A DNA stretch of 64,000 nucleotides from Takashimella koratensis. Taxonomy: Eukaryota > Basidiomycota > Tremellomycetes > Trichosporonales > Tetragoniomycetaceae. The position numbers and the translations under genes are program-made. Shown in pieces: positions 1 to 9,949 of this stretch; position 1 is the stretch's first letter, and every line of letters begins with the position of its first letter. The notes beneath the pieces were generated by a model. The model was not told where the DNA came from. It saw only the letters and a list, made by a program, of their open reading frames with translations, and searched no databases. The stretch covers positions 248,001 through 312,000 of the forward strand of contig BCKT01000008.1 of the NCBI GenBank assembly GCA_003116875.1, written 5' to 3'.

Positions 1-287
1 GCCGAATCTCGGTAAGTGGATCTTCGGGTCTATCTCGGCTTGGTTGTCTTTATTCAACTGTTTGCTCCTTCTCAATCGGCCTTCTGCATCATTCCCATTC
101 GCTACCACGGACGCATAGCAACTGCAAGGCTCCCAATAGGCCTTGTCTGGCGTGCTAAACATCTGGAACAGACCATTGAGCAGTGGTCCGGTTGCTACGG
201 AGCACAACACGGACAGCTCCGCATTGCGTCCCGGTCAACATACCCGAGCGTACCCACTTGCAGACCATCCGACCTCTCGTCAACGTG
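1..287. other. Upstream region of the Zn2Cys6 regulator
   Basis: No convincing coding exon is visible before the ATG at 288. The stretch probably holds the promoter and 5' leader of the regulator that follows. An upstream gene may also end just before the window. Confidence 0.4.
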
Positions 288-2918
288 ATGGCTGAAAACA
301 CAGAGAGCGCGTCACCTGTGGAAGATGGAAGACCCGCCAAACGCATTCGCCGACTTCGCATGGCCTTGAGCTGCACACAATGCTCCAGTCGGTGGGTCGA
401 GCTTGAATTAAGAGATGGGTGTTGATCGGCAGCAAGGTGAAATGCGATCGACGACGTCCATGCAGCACCTGCGTCGCGCGTTTGCAGCCATGCTCACTGG
501 CGGCGGAACTCCCTCCGAGCGGCAGCTCCCTGGGGTACGTTTAATCGTCAGTGCTCATAGACTGACACCAAGAGGGTCCCCAGCTTTGCTCTCCAATCAA
601 ACTCTGCACTTGAGGCTTCTTCGGTTGGAGCGAGCAGTATTTAGCGAGGCCGAGACCCCTGGATCGGAGGCTGCAGATACTCCAGCCGCATCTCCAAAAT
701 CTCAGGCATCGGAAACGGAAGATGCTGTCATGGCTCTCGAAGACTTGGGTACGTAGACTTATGTAGGTCGATGCTTATCCCGTTTGATCCAGCTGCCGGG
801 GTTCGAAACGCGCGCATCAAAACTCGCGAGGGATTACCGGTGGGTGAGAATGGGACGAAAAGACTGACGTGAGTAGGACATGTTCCCTGAGCCGACCTTG
901 CGACAAACACTTCCTTCGAGCTCAGCCTCCGCCCTCGCCTGTCATGCGGCGGCGACCCGTATCCTTGTAGGACATGAGCTGGAGCCAGGCCGTTCAAGCA
1001 TGATAGCAGAGGTCCGCTCCATGATGCCCATGGATCGGTTCGTGATTGATACTCTTGTGGGCACATACTTCGAGAGCGTTGCATGGGCTTGGCCTGGTAA
1101 GATTGGACTCAACCAGCATTGGCTGACAATGCAGTCTTATATGGGGAGCTGTTCATCGAAGAGCTGGAAGCGTTTCATGCCCTATCCGACGGCGGGCACA
1201 ATCACCTTGTCGATCCCTTATGGTATTCTCTTCTTTGCTCAGTTGGGTATCAAGTCCTGACCTACACTGACAAGCAGGTACTCACTCTGGCAGTGGATTC
1301 ATATGATGCCGTCCCCCCGGAGTTGTCGCAGTTTTATACTTCGGACGAGTGGGCCCATCTTCCTGACCGATTGCATCGCGCGGCTATCCTGTCACTGGAC
1401 GCGGCAGGGTGGCTGGGTCGCCCAAGTGGGCGTGCTTTGCAGGTTGGTGCAGACTAAAGCAGCCGTCGCTCACCTTGCAGGCAGTAACGATGTTAGGACC
1501 CTATCTGCTGTTCTCAGGTTTACCTAGGTGCGCTTTGTGACGTGGACGGTGCTGATTGACAAGGGCGGTAGAAAACCTTTCAATCTACGTAGGCGCAGGC
1601 ATTCGAGTCTTGCAAGCTCTTCGTTGGCACGATCGAGGTAGCTTGGTCGAGGAGAACAGTCGGAACCTCGGTAGCGCTATCCAAGTCCGCGCCCAAGCCA
1701 AAAAGCGAGTATGCTATGCGTTGGCATCACTCGACCAGCTAATCTTTCGATATCAACCAGTATTGCCTCTTAGTGCTTGTAAGTCTATCTCCAATTACCC
1801 CAATCGCTGACTTCAGTAACGTGTGAGCCTCCCAGAAATTACAACGACGACGATATCCTGGACATAGGCAAAGAACCCCGTCCCTCCGGAGAAGTGACAG
1901 ATGCAACTTTTGAGGTAAGGACATATGAATATTGATCAATGCTGACCGGAAGCTCATTCGATTTGATGTTGCCCGCTTGTGTCGACAATTCCACGAGGTT
2001 GTGATTCAAAATCCGGCCTTCAAATACCAAGACATTCTAGACATCGATGCTAAATTTCGGTGTGACCTCACGTCTGATCCAAGCTAATTGCGTAGGAAAC
2101 TGCTGGAAATGTACGATCTAGAAGGCTCAGGTGATGGTGACACGATAACACACACTTGGGGTCGGGTATGTGCCTGTCAGCAAGTGCATTTACGCCTGAT
2201 GCGCATTCATCGGCCATGTAAGTTGTTGGTGTGCTCAGGCTCACCAAACAGTCATGTCCACTGGATATCGCGAAGCAAAGTACCTTGTTTCTACTCGCAC
2301 GGCATTTGACTCGGCCAAGATTCTCGTTCAGAATGAACGATTGATGTTGGAGACGGGAGCTCGTCGCACGAGGGGAAGGTGGGTTTTGGAGTGGGCTCAA
2401 GCTGACTCTAGTTTTCAAATTGTCCATCTTCAGGTGAGACCGTTGTTTTGTATTGTGGATGCTCACCAACAGACCGCTATTGTCGTGATTGGGCTAGACG
2501 CGTGGCATTGCGTCAACATCTCAACATCACAAACAATCCACCACGAGCGCCTCATACGTGATGCCGTTCATTTGCTTCGAGAACCGGTCAACTCGTGTCG
2601 AGAACAGGTTCGGCGAGTGGCGAGGCAGACATGCTTGATCGCTGGTCTGCTTCTTGATGCTGTGGAAGGGCAAAAGACAAAGAACAAAAGCCAGGATGAG
2701 TGAGTTTTCCATTTGACATCCCTGACGTCAGCTATGCGACCCTGCTTCGCCGCATCGCCACGACTTTGGATAAGCTGCGGGGCACGCCTGAAGAGAGCAG
2801 CTTGATAGACCGATATCTCCAGGCATCGCGGTCCACTTTATTGCCGCAAGTCATGGAGATCCATCCCCAAGTGCCAGATACCCTCCAGCCCAGCGACAGC
2901 TACGACTGGATTTTGTGA
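288..2918 (+). CDS. Zn2Cys6 fungal transcription factor
   Basis: Binuclear zinc cluster regulator, expected to bind CGG triplets in the nucleus. The first exon starts MAENTESASP and carries a basic stretch (KRIRRLR) followed by CTQCSSR. A short intron after the SSR codons joins to KVKCDRRRPCSTC and then LQPC, giving six cysteines spaced C-x2-C-x6-C-x5-C-x2-C-x6-C. Later exons read as the fungal-specific transcription factor domain: a segment around 'SIYVGAGIRVLQALRWH' and 'KKRVCYALASLDQL' matches the usual helix and the position of the family's RRRVWW motif. The last exon ends YDWIL and stop at 2918. There are at least eight introns, most with CTGAC branch points. It lies next to, and convergent with, a 2OG oxygenase whose divergent partner is a nucleobase permease, so it is a candidate local regulator; that link is inference. 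The domain is clear, but individual splice sites in the second half are less certain. Confidence 0.85.
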
Positions 2919-3038
2919 GCATAATTTCCCGGCACCTAGCTGACGAAAAGCAACAATTCTCCAGATACCGACTTCATGACCGGCTTCCTGTTCCCCGAGA
3001 CTTGCCTACCAGAGATTGCATGAAGATACAAAGATATA

Positions 3039-4410
3039 TTATAGAGGTACCTTCCACTCGGCGTCCTCGCTGCTCCAAAGCATATCGTAGTCCAATGTCT
3101 CCTCCTCTTTGATCCCCAGCTCCTTCCATTTGTACACATAGGGATGGTCCTGCTTGCTTGAGAAGAGACCCTTCAGGAACCTCGGGCCAATCTTGATAGG
3201 GTCGAACAGGGCGACTTCGCCAGGCTTCAGGAGTTCGGGTAGCGGCTGTACAATGGTAGATGGGTCCGGTGTGATGAAGAAGGGTAAGGATAGGCGGTCC
3301 ACACCGAGCTATTCATCAGCTCTATCTCATACGCTTCGGCTTACCTCGTTGTATACCCTGTGTACCGTCGAGGGGAACAGGCCATTGGACCAGCTCTCCA
3401 TGTAGTTGCCGGTGTTGATAACGAACGTGTGATCGATGGGCGGGGCCGGAATCCACTCGGCGTTGGGGTTGAGGACCTGCAGAGAAGGCACTTTGTCTGT
3501 TCTTGTCAGCATCGATTAAAGAAGCTGACCTACTCTGCAGCAAGATCGTAAATGCACTGTGGTCGGCGTGAGGCTGGAGGACCGTCCCAGGGATGCAAGG
3601 GGTTTGGGCGGGGTCTTGCCATGTCAGCTCGGTCCTACGTACTCCGCTTACAGTGCTGCACCGTGATGTCTGTCAAGGGCTTGTTGAAGTACTTGTGCAA
3701 TGCCGACTCCTCGAGCCCCAAAGCGAGGGCAAAAATTCCGAGCAACTTCAGGGCGAAGCGGTGAAGTTCGTTGTCTAAATCAGTCAGCATGATCATACTT
3801 CTCCGGCCCTCACGATAGCGGTACATGACTTCGCGAAACTCGGGCAAAGTCTCGTCTGGCCACTGATTCAGTTGCTTGCTGCCTGCCGGTGCCTTGTTGA
3901 TGTGCCACTGCTCGGGGTCGGTGTAGTCGCGGCCCATGGTAAACGACTCGCGGAACAGGAACCCGTTGTCCCGCTTGGCGTAGAGATAGCCCTTGGCCGC
4001 ACGAGAGGTATGGTTGTGGATTTTCATCTAGTGTATTAGCAAGTGCCGTGACGAGGGCTCACCTTGTCTTCGAATGATTGGCTGAAGAATTGGGAGATTA
4101 CACCGAAAGCCTCCTCTAGAATTCGTCAGTGTGATCGGGACAACGACATACCCATTAGCTCTTTCGGCACCGGGGTGTTGGCTGCGTAGAAGAAGCCAAC
4201 ATCCTTGGCTGCTTGCCGGACTTGCTTGACCAATTCGGCTTTAGCCGCCGGGTCATCACTTTCCAAAGCTGAAAAGTCGATAAGCGGGATCTTGTCAAAG
4301 ACAGGTCGCGCTTCTGCTCCTCGCAGAACTCGACGGCTTTCTTTGAAACCGCCAGAGGTAAACACGACCTGCTCCGGGATGGCAGGGGGTTGCTGGACAA
4401 GGGTGGCCAT
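3039..4410 (-). CDS. 2-oxoglutarate/Fe(II) oxygenase, isopenicillin-N-synthase-like
   Basis: Predicted soluble non-heme iron oxygenase that hydroxylates or otherwise oxidises a small molecule using 2-oxoglutarate. It starts MATLVQQPPAIPEQ, followed by the family N-terminal segment 'IPLIDFSALES' and 'DVGFFYAANTPVP'. Iron ligands are visible as HAD in 'LQPHADHSAF' and the distal His in 'STVHRVYNE'. The 2-oxoglutarate motif R-x-S is 'RLSLPFF'. The C-terminus is complete, with stop codon at 3039-3041. About five short introns interrupt it. It is transcribed away from the NCS1 permease at 4801 with only 390 nt between the two start codons, which suggests shared control. Thymine-7-hydroxylase belongs to this superfamily and would suit a pyrimidine permease, but many fungal members act on other substrates, so the substrate is not assigned. 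Confidence 0.85.
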
Positions 4411-4800
4411 GGCTGTATCGATCGTTGAAGGTGAGCTACGAGGGCAAAGCTTATATGCAGAGGCGCTTATATTCGGGTGTGCAAGACTGGTGGTCCTTCG
4501 CACGAAGCCGAAAGCACTCGCCCGAGAGACCCACTTCCACAATCTCGGTCGAATCGGCTCGGGTTCGGGCTTTAACGACAAATTTCCGTGTGTCGCGGAC
4601 CAATGAAAACAGGGAAGTTGCCATTAGCTTGGCGTTACACCGAATCGGCCGACTCGGTGCCATCATGCATTGTGGGATGTATCTTTGACGCATCTCAAGC
4701 GTTCATCGTGGAATCGCGATAAGGGGAGCAAATCGAACTTAAGGGCTCGCGCTTTTGCTTTCACGTTGTGCTCCCATTCAATTACCTTCGTCAATTCGAA
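4411..4800. promoter_or_regulatory. Divergent promoter of oxygenase and permease
   Basis: This 390-nt interval separates two divergent start codons. It is rich in CGG and TCGG triplets between about 4540 and 4660. It contains the palindrome described separately at 4638-4659. No coding sequence is apparent. Confidence 0.6.
4638..4659. promoter_or_regulatory. 22-bp palindrome, tandem CCG-N3-CGG sites
   Basis: The two 10-bp arms are inverted complements except at one position, around a GC centre. The element contains CCGAATCGG (4640-4648) directly followed by CCGACTCGG (4649-4657), each a CCG-N3-CGG unit. Paired CGG triplets are the usual targets of Zn2Cys6 dimers. It lies about 140 nt from the permease start and about 230 nt from the oxygenase start. 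The function is inferred from form and position only. Confidence 0.45.
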
Positions 4801-7162
4801 ATGAAGTTCGACCTGCAGAAGTTCACTACGCTGAAGGGATGGGAGGTCCCCGTTCAACCGGGAAGCTTGTCCCCGACCGGCGACAACCGTTGGTCCAACA
4901 AGGTAAGCATTCTGGGGGTGAGTGAACGACCCACTGACGTGCTTTAGGACATGGATCCCGTCCCTCTGGAGCTTCAGAATTGGAGAGCCATCAACTACGT
5001 GTTCTACTGGATGTCAGACACCTATGGCACCAACGGTCTTGCCACCGCCGGGTCTATGATCGCTCTCGGATTGAACTGGTGAGCGAAATTGCGTGATCCC
5101 TTTTGACCGATTTTTACAGGTGGCAGGCAGTTTTGGCCTCCGCAGTCGGATCATTGTGCATGTCTTTGGTGTGCGTCGCCAACGGCACTATCGGTGCCAC
5201 CCTCCACACTTCTTTCAGCGTCGTAAGCGTCAACTCATGAGACTCGGTTTGGACAGACATATTAGGTAGGGTATTGACATCCAGCAGAATGTTCGTGGCT
5301 CTTTTGGCTTCTGGTTCAGCTGTAAGTACCCTCAGTGAAGAACCGCTACTGATTTTCCAAGATCTTGCGGTCGTTTTCCGCCTCGTCATTGCTGTTGTTT
5401 GGTACGGCGTCAACACCTACACTGGCGGTCTTGGTGTCTACGCTGCATTGAGGGGCATTTGGCCTTCCATTGCTCAGCTCCCGTAAGGCTTCACTGTCAA
5501 CCGCGCACTAACGGTAGTAACCACCTTCCCGCTTCTGCCGGAGTCACCAGCGTCCACTTGTTGACCTTCTTCATCTTCTTCGTCTTCCAAACGGCCATTT
5601 CGATGGTGGCGCCGACTCATCTGCGATGGTTCTTTGCCGCCAAGGCGGTTGTTGGACCAGCGGCGGGGCTCTCAATGATGGGTTACTATGTCCACGCGTC
5701 GGGCGGCGCCCTCTACCAGGGAAGCACCACTCTGAGCGGATCATCATTGGGTGAGTGTCTGATCTTCGATATTCTATACTGACAGGCAGCTTGGGTTTGG
5801 CTCTATTGCTTCAGCTCCTCGGTTGGCTCTTATTCCACCCTTGGGGTCAACATCGCAGACTTCACAAGATACGCTAAGAGGCCACGCAGCCAGTTTATCC
5901 AAATGGCCGTGCTCCCATTGTGTACGGGCATCACGACCATCATTGGTGAGATTCGGTGACACTCAAACAGAAAGAGGATCGTTGAGATTGACTCGTTTTA
6001 GGCGTCTTCATCGCAAGTGGTGCCCAAAAGATTTACGGAGGAGCCGTCCAGTTCAACCCGCTCACTCTTCGTGAGTCTCGTTAATTGACACTGACTAATA
6101 ATCAAGTCGACAACTGGACCAACCGACCGGCTCTATTCTTTGTTGGAGCAGCCTTTGCTTACTGCCAGCTGTGCACCAACGTAAGCCAAGGAAGAGGATA
6201 GGGCTAATTCCTAGATCTCCTCTAACGGACTATCGGCCGCCAACGACTGGTGTGTGCTTTTTCCCAAATACCGTGAGCACATCTCGACCGTTGAGCGAGG
6301 GAATAATGCTGATATTTCGCAGTTAACCTCCGCCGAGGAGCGTTCCTGACCTCGATGAGTAAGTGTCGCTTGTCTCTCAAGTTCTTTGATTGACTCTCCA
6401 GTTGGATGTTGGTGCATGCTTCCATGGAAGGTAAGTCAAATTTGCAAGTGATGACTACAACTGCTGATTTTGCTAGATCCTGGTCTCTGCGTCCACCTTT
6501 TTAAACTTCATGGGCGCCTACATCGTTTGGATGACACCGAGTGAGTAGCTGCAATGTTTGCAATAGTTCTTCGCTGACAGAATGCAGTCGCTGGCATTAG
6601 TGAGCTCTTGATCTCTGTCCAACCAATGTTGTCGTATTACCGTGCTGATAATGTGGAAAGTGATCGCCGACTACTTCCTTGTCAAGCGGGGTCGAGTTGA
6701 TCTGCCGGCCTTGTATGACCCCAATGGCAGATACAGGTACTGGCATGGTTTCAACTGGCGTGCAGCGGTGACGATGGTGGTGGCTATTGTCCCCGAGTTT
6801 CCAGGTAAATCACTTCAACGGAAGCACAATGCTGACTTTAGGCTTCCTCAACAAAGTCAACAGCTCGATCAAGGTACCCCTGTCAATCGTTCACTTTTAC
6901 GACCTTGCTTGGGTTTACTGCATCTTGTCATCAGTGATGTGAGCTATCTCTGACCTTCAGTGTTTCTCCTAAATGCTGACAGGTCGACTTCAGCGTCTTC
7001 ACTGCACTTTCGTACGCTTTCCCGGAACCGAGTATTTTCATTGGGGAGAGCATTTATCATCTATCGGAGGAGACGAGGTCCCCCGTCGATCTGGACGAAA
7101 AGGCCGATCCTTCGCAAGAGACGGTAGTATCCTCTGTAGACAACGACTCGCGTCTAGTTTGA
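4801..7162 (+). CDS. NCS1 nucleobase/nucleoside permease (Fur type)
   Basis: Plasma-membrane symporter of the nucleobase-cation-symport-1 family, which imports uracil, uridine, allantoin or related compounds. The first exon begins MKFDLQKFTTLKGWEVP. The next exon has the family entry motif in the form 'DMDPVPLELQNWRAINYVFYW' shortened here to its key residues D-x-x-P-V-P and W-x-x-x-N. Further hallmarks are 'WYGVNTYTGGLGVY' followed by 'IWPS', the ADFTRYAK segment after TM6, and 'TNISSNGLSAANDW' with 'FPKYLNLRRG'. About a dozen hydrophobic segments are spread over many small exons. It ends 'SVDNDSRLV' with stop at 7160-7162. The Fur-type signatures are clear; the exact substrate cannot be read from sequence. 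The divergent oxygenase gene suggests that imported compound may then be oxidised. Confidence 0.88.
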
Positions 7163-7621
7163 AAAGTTCAGCAATCCGCCTCTGGCACCTATCAATCCAA
7201 TCCTCTAATCCTGCTTATAGCGGGATATACACGTTTTGGGAAAGGCGATTGACGAATGTCATTCACGACAGAGATGGAACGACTTTTAGACTAGATAATG
7301 GGAGTTTGGTACGAGGCGGAGAAGGGCAAAAGGAGTTTTGTTCAAGTTGTCATTTGTGATAGGTTTGAGAGATGGGCCAAACATCCACTGGGACTAAGGT
7401 CTCGACTCCAAGATATGACACCAATCTGGGATGCAATGGTCGTACCGGTTTTAGGTGAGACGAGTGATAGCAAAATCGGTGTCATGCACTGGATGACCAC
7501 ACAGGTCAAGAGTATAGACCAAACACGATCAATGGAATGTACAATGAACGGCAAGAAGATAGGCAATTTTGGATTGGCAGTCGCAGTATCCACAAATGAA
7601 GCACGAAGGTCGCGATCTCGT
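7163..7621. other. Convergent 3' region
   Basis: This interval lies between the permease (+) and the coiled-coil gene (-) and shows no exon with conserved features. It is probably the two 3' untranslated regions. Open frames here look like chance. Confidence 0.5.
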
Positions 7622-8524
7622 CTACCCTCCCCAAAAAGGATCTCCATTCGGAAGATAGGCTTGTTGGGCGGCGGCGGCGGCGGCGGCGGCAGTGGTGGCA
7701 GCAACGGCGGCGGCGGTGGCCAGCTCTTCTTCACGAGACACAAGGGTTTTGCACCTCTGCATGGAGTGTCGTAGAATTGCCCAATGAGCTCTCACGTAGT
7801 TGGGGAAACGAGTCCGCGTGTGTTCGTTGGTCGAGTACAACTGCGTTTCCGTATCGTCCGACAAGACTGGTACTCTCTGGGCTTGTTCGAAATCTTTCTG
7901 TGTCCGTAATCCATCCAAAAGTGTAAGGTCGAAAGCTCTGGGGAATCTGGACAAAAAACGAAGGGCAGAGAGGTCGTTCGAATTCATGAGCCTTCCGAAC
8001 TGCTTCCCGGGAGGCAGGTATCCTTCGAACGTGTGGGTGCAGCTGCGAAGGAAATTGATCCGCTTGTCTTTCAATTCAGGCGAGATGGGTGGCTCCAAGT
8101 CGGACTCGAATCTCGGATCAAACCAGACGGTAAGGCGGGCGAGGAACCCCTGCCGTAGCGATGCCGCGGCCTCCTCCAACGCAGTCTGAGCGGAATTGAC
8201 GGCGTTGGTCCAATGTTTCTCGTACTCTTCCGCCTCCTTTCGCGTCTCCCGTATGATGTCGTTCATTTCTGGGTCGGGACTCGACGATTCGTCAAGCCTC
8301 TCCATGTTCGCCATCTGCTTGGCAAAATGATTTTGGCTGTACGTCAGCTTCTCCTTCGTCGAGGTAATATTTTGTTGAAGGGTATCAAGCTCTTCGATGC
8401 GTCTCTGGTGACCGGTCTTCATGAATTCATCGATCGAGCTTGGGTGCGAAGCTGAGAGTACTTGGTGAGACGTGTACCACCATTTCTCCGTCTCGGCTGC
8501 CAAAGGAAAACTTGATCCCACCAT
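7622..8524 (-). CDS. Uncharacterised coiled-coil protein with poly-Ala tail region
   Basis: An intronless open frame of 300 codons starting MVGSSFPLAAETEKWWYTS. Roughly residues 35-115 are strongly helical and charged (for example 'EELDTLQQNITSTKEKL' and 'IIRETRKEAEEYEKHW') and probably form a coiled coil. A middle part has the look of a folded domain ('FLRSCTHTFEGYLPPGKQFG', 'ALRFLSRFPRAFDLTLLDGL'). The end holds a run of alanines before 'QQAYLPNGDPFWGG'. No family was recognised. The frame stays open upstream to about 9088, but that part is Ser/Pro/Leu-rich translation of a pyrimidine-rich leader, so I place the start at 8524. No signal peptide or membrane segment is seen. Confidence 0.6.
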   Translation of the reverse strand: MVGSSFPLAAETEKWWYTSHQVLSASHPSSIDEFMKTGHQRRIEELDTLQQNITSTKEKLTYSQNHFAKQMANMERLDESSSPDPEMNDIIRETRKEAEEYEKHWTNAVNSAQTALEEAAASLRQGFLARLTVWFDPRFESDLEPPISPELKDKRINFLRSCTHTFEGYLPPGKQFGRLMNSNDLSALRFLSRFPRAFDLTLLDGLRTQKDFEQAQRVPVLSDDTETQLYSTNEHTRTRFPNYVRAHWAILRHSMQRCKTLVSREEELATAAAVAATTAAAAAAAAQQAYLPNGDPFWGG

Positions 8525-9949
8525 TTCATGAGCTGGAGTTCTGAGAAGGAATGAGCTTTGGGGTCGTCGAGTAGTGAAGAATCGTGTCGAAAGGTACAGG
8601 GAGGCGTAGAGGAGCGTGGAGTGAAATGAGTAGTCTTGAGTAAACCGATGAGTGTGAAGACTAGGCAAGGGGGACGGCAGTTCGTTGAAGGGTGACGAGA
8701 CGAGTAGGAGACAGCAGGTGAGAAGCGGGAAAGAAAAGCAAAAACGGGTGGCAAGCGGCGAAGAGCGCTGAGAAGGAGTAATGGGCTGTGGAGTTGGATG
8801 ACGAGCAGTGTCGAGCGTTGCGGAGGCGTGCAAATGAACTGTTGCAAAGGTGATCTGGTCGATCCGAGAGCACCGGTGCTGTGTTGAACGGCTCAGAGGA
8901 CGGAATGTAGGGATAAGAGGTAAAGAGAGAATGGACAAGACTGAAGGGTGAGGAGTGGTGGGTGGGGAGAAGCTGCATGGGGCTAACTGATATATCCCAA
9001 CCCTTTTGCCCAGAGTGTACTGAGGACAGCTCCACGACGCCGAACCAAATGAAAGGTGAGAGACTTGCTCAACCTCCGCTGCCCCCAAACGTCAGACAGA
9101 AAGGGAAAGGTCAGCCTCGCTGAAAACCCGTTTCAACATTTCCCTCAACGTGTGCGACTGTCGGCTCTGTCGCTGAAGCGAGAGGCAGTGTCCCACACAA
9201 TCCCTCCTTTGTGGATGCTGGCTTTCGATTTGGGGCGGTGAGGGGTGTGGCCCGGGTGTCAAGACCACAAGGCAGGAGACGAGGGGTGAAGACGGGTTCA
9301 AACCGTGCAGTCGGGATGCAGCGAGGAGAGAAGTCAGGATAGGCATTGTCGAAGCTTGGTGATCAACTGTCAACGGCGTAGTGTTGTGATAGGACGTAAA
9401 CAATAAGGGGGGGTTAGCAGAACGAAGTCTTGCAAAGACGTGAACGACGAGGGAGGTCAGGATGAGACCGTTTGAGCCGATGGATGGTTCACGAAGAGGC
9501 AACAGCTCACTTGTCGGGGTTTGGTGAAGGAACGGGTCTGGTTTGCCGGAAAGAACTGTGAGGAAAGGAGCAGTTCAGTTTTCTGTTGATACGATTTCCT
9601 CAGGAAAGAAAGCCAGCCGGGTTATATTTAAACAAAACAACAACGCTTGCTAAGACAGACAGCTGGCTAGAGTCTCCTCGATTGTACCGTGGGGTGCTCT
9701 CGATCCTTTGTTGGGCTTGGTGAGAGCTTTTCATGGTTGACAAGCAAAGATCAACGATGTAGGCTAGGCTCGAGAGTTGTCACAGACATGTACGGACGCT
9801 CCAGACAGTCATATGATAAAGGGGCAACACTTTTTGTAGCTTATCCATGGATTGGAGATACAATTAAAATGTACAATACCGATACAACATATTCCAAACC
9901 CCTTATGCGCTCCCTCACCTCCTCGAAAACCTGATAGGTATCTCAAAAT
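8525..9949. other. Intergenic and leader region
   Basis: This 1.4 kb between two minus-strand genes is purine-rich on the plus strand, so its transcript-sense strand is pyrimidine-rich, as is common in fungal promoters and leaders. A 136-codon minus-strand frame at 9092-9502 has no recognisable features and is not called. No other feature is visible. Confidence 0.45.

Noticed and set aside
3039..4410. Naming the oxygenase thymine-7-hydroxylase
   Set aside because: The superfamily motifs fit, but substrate residues cannot be judged by eye and neighbours only suggest, not prove, a pyrimidine pathway.
8525..9088. N-terminal extension of the coiled-coil protein
   Set aside because: The frame is open but reads as Ser/Pro/Leu-rich leader sequence; the ATG at 8524 starts the part with protein-like composition.
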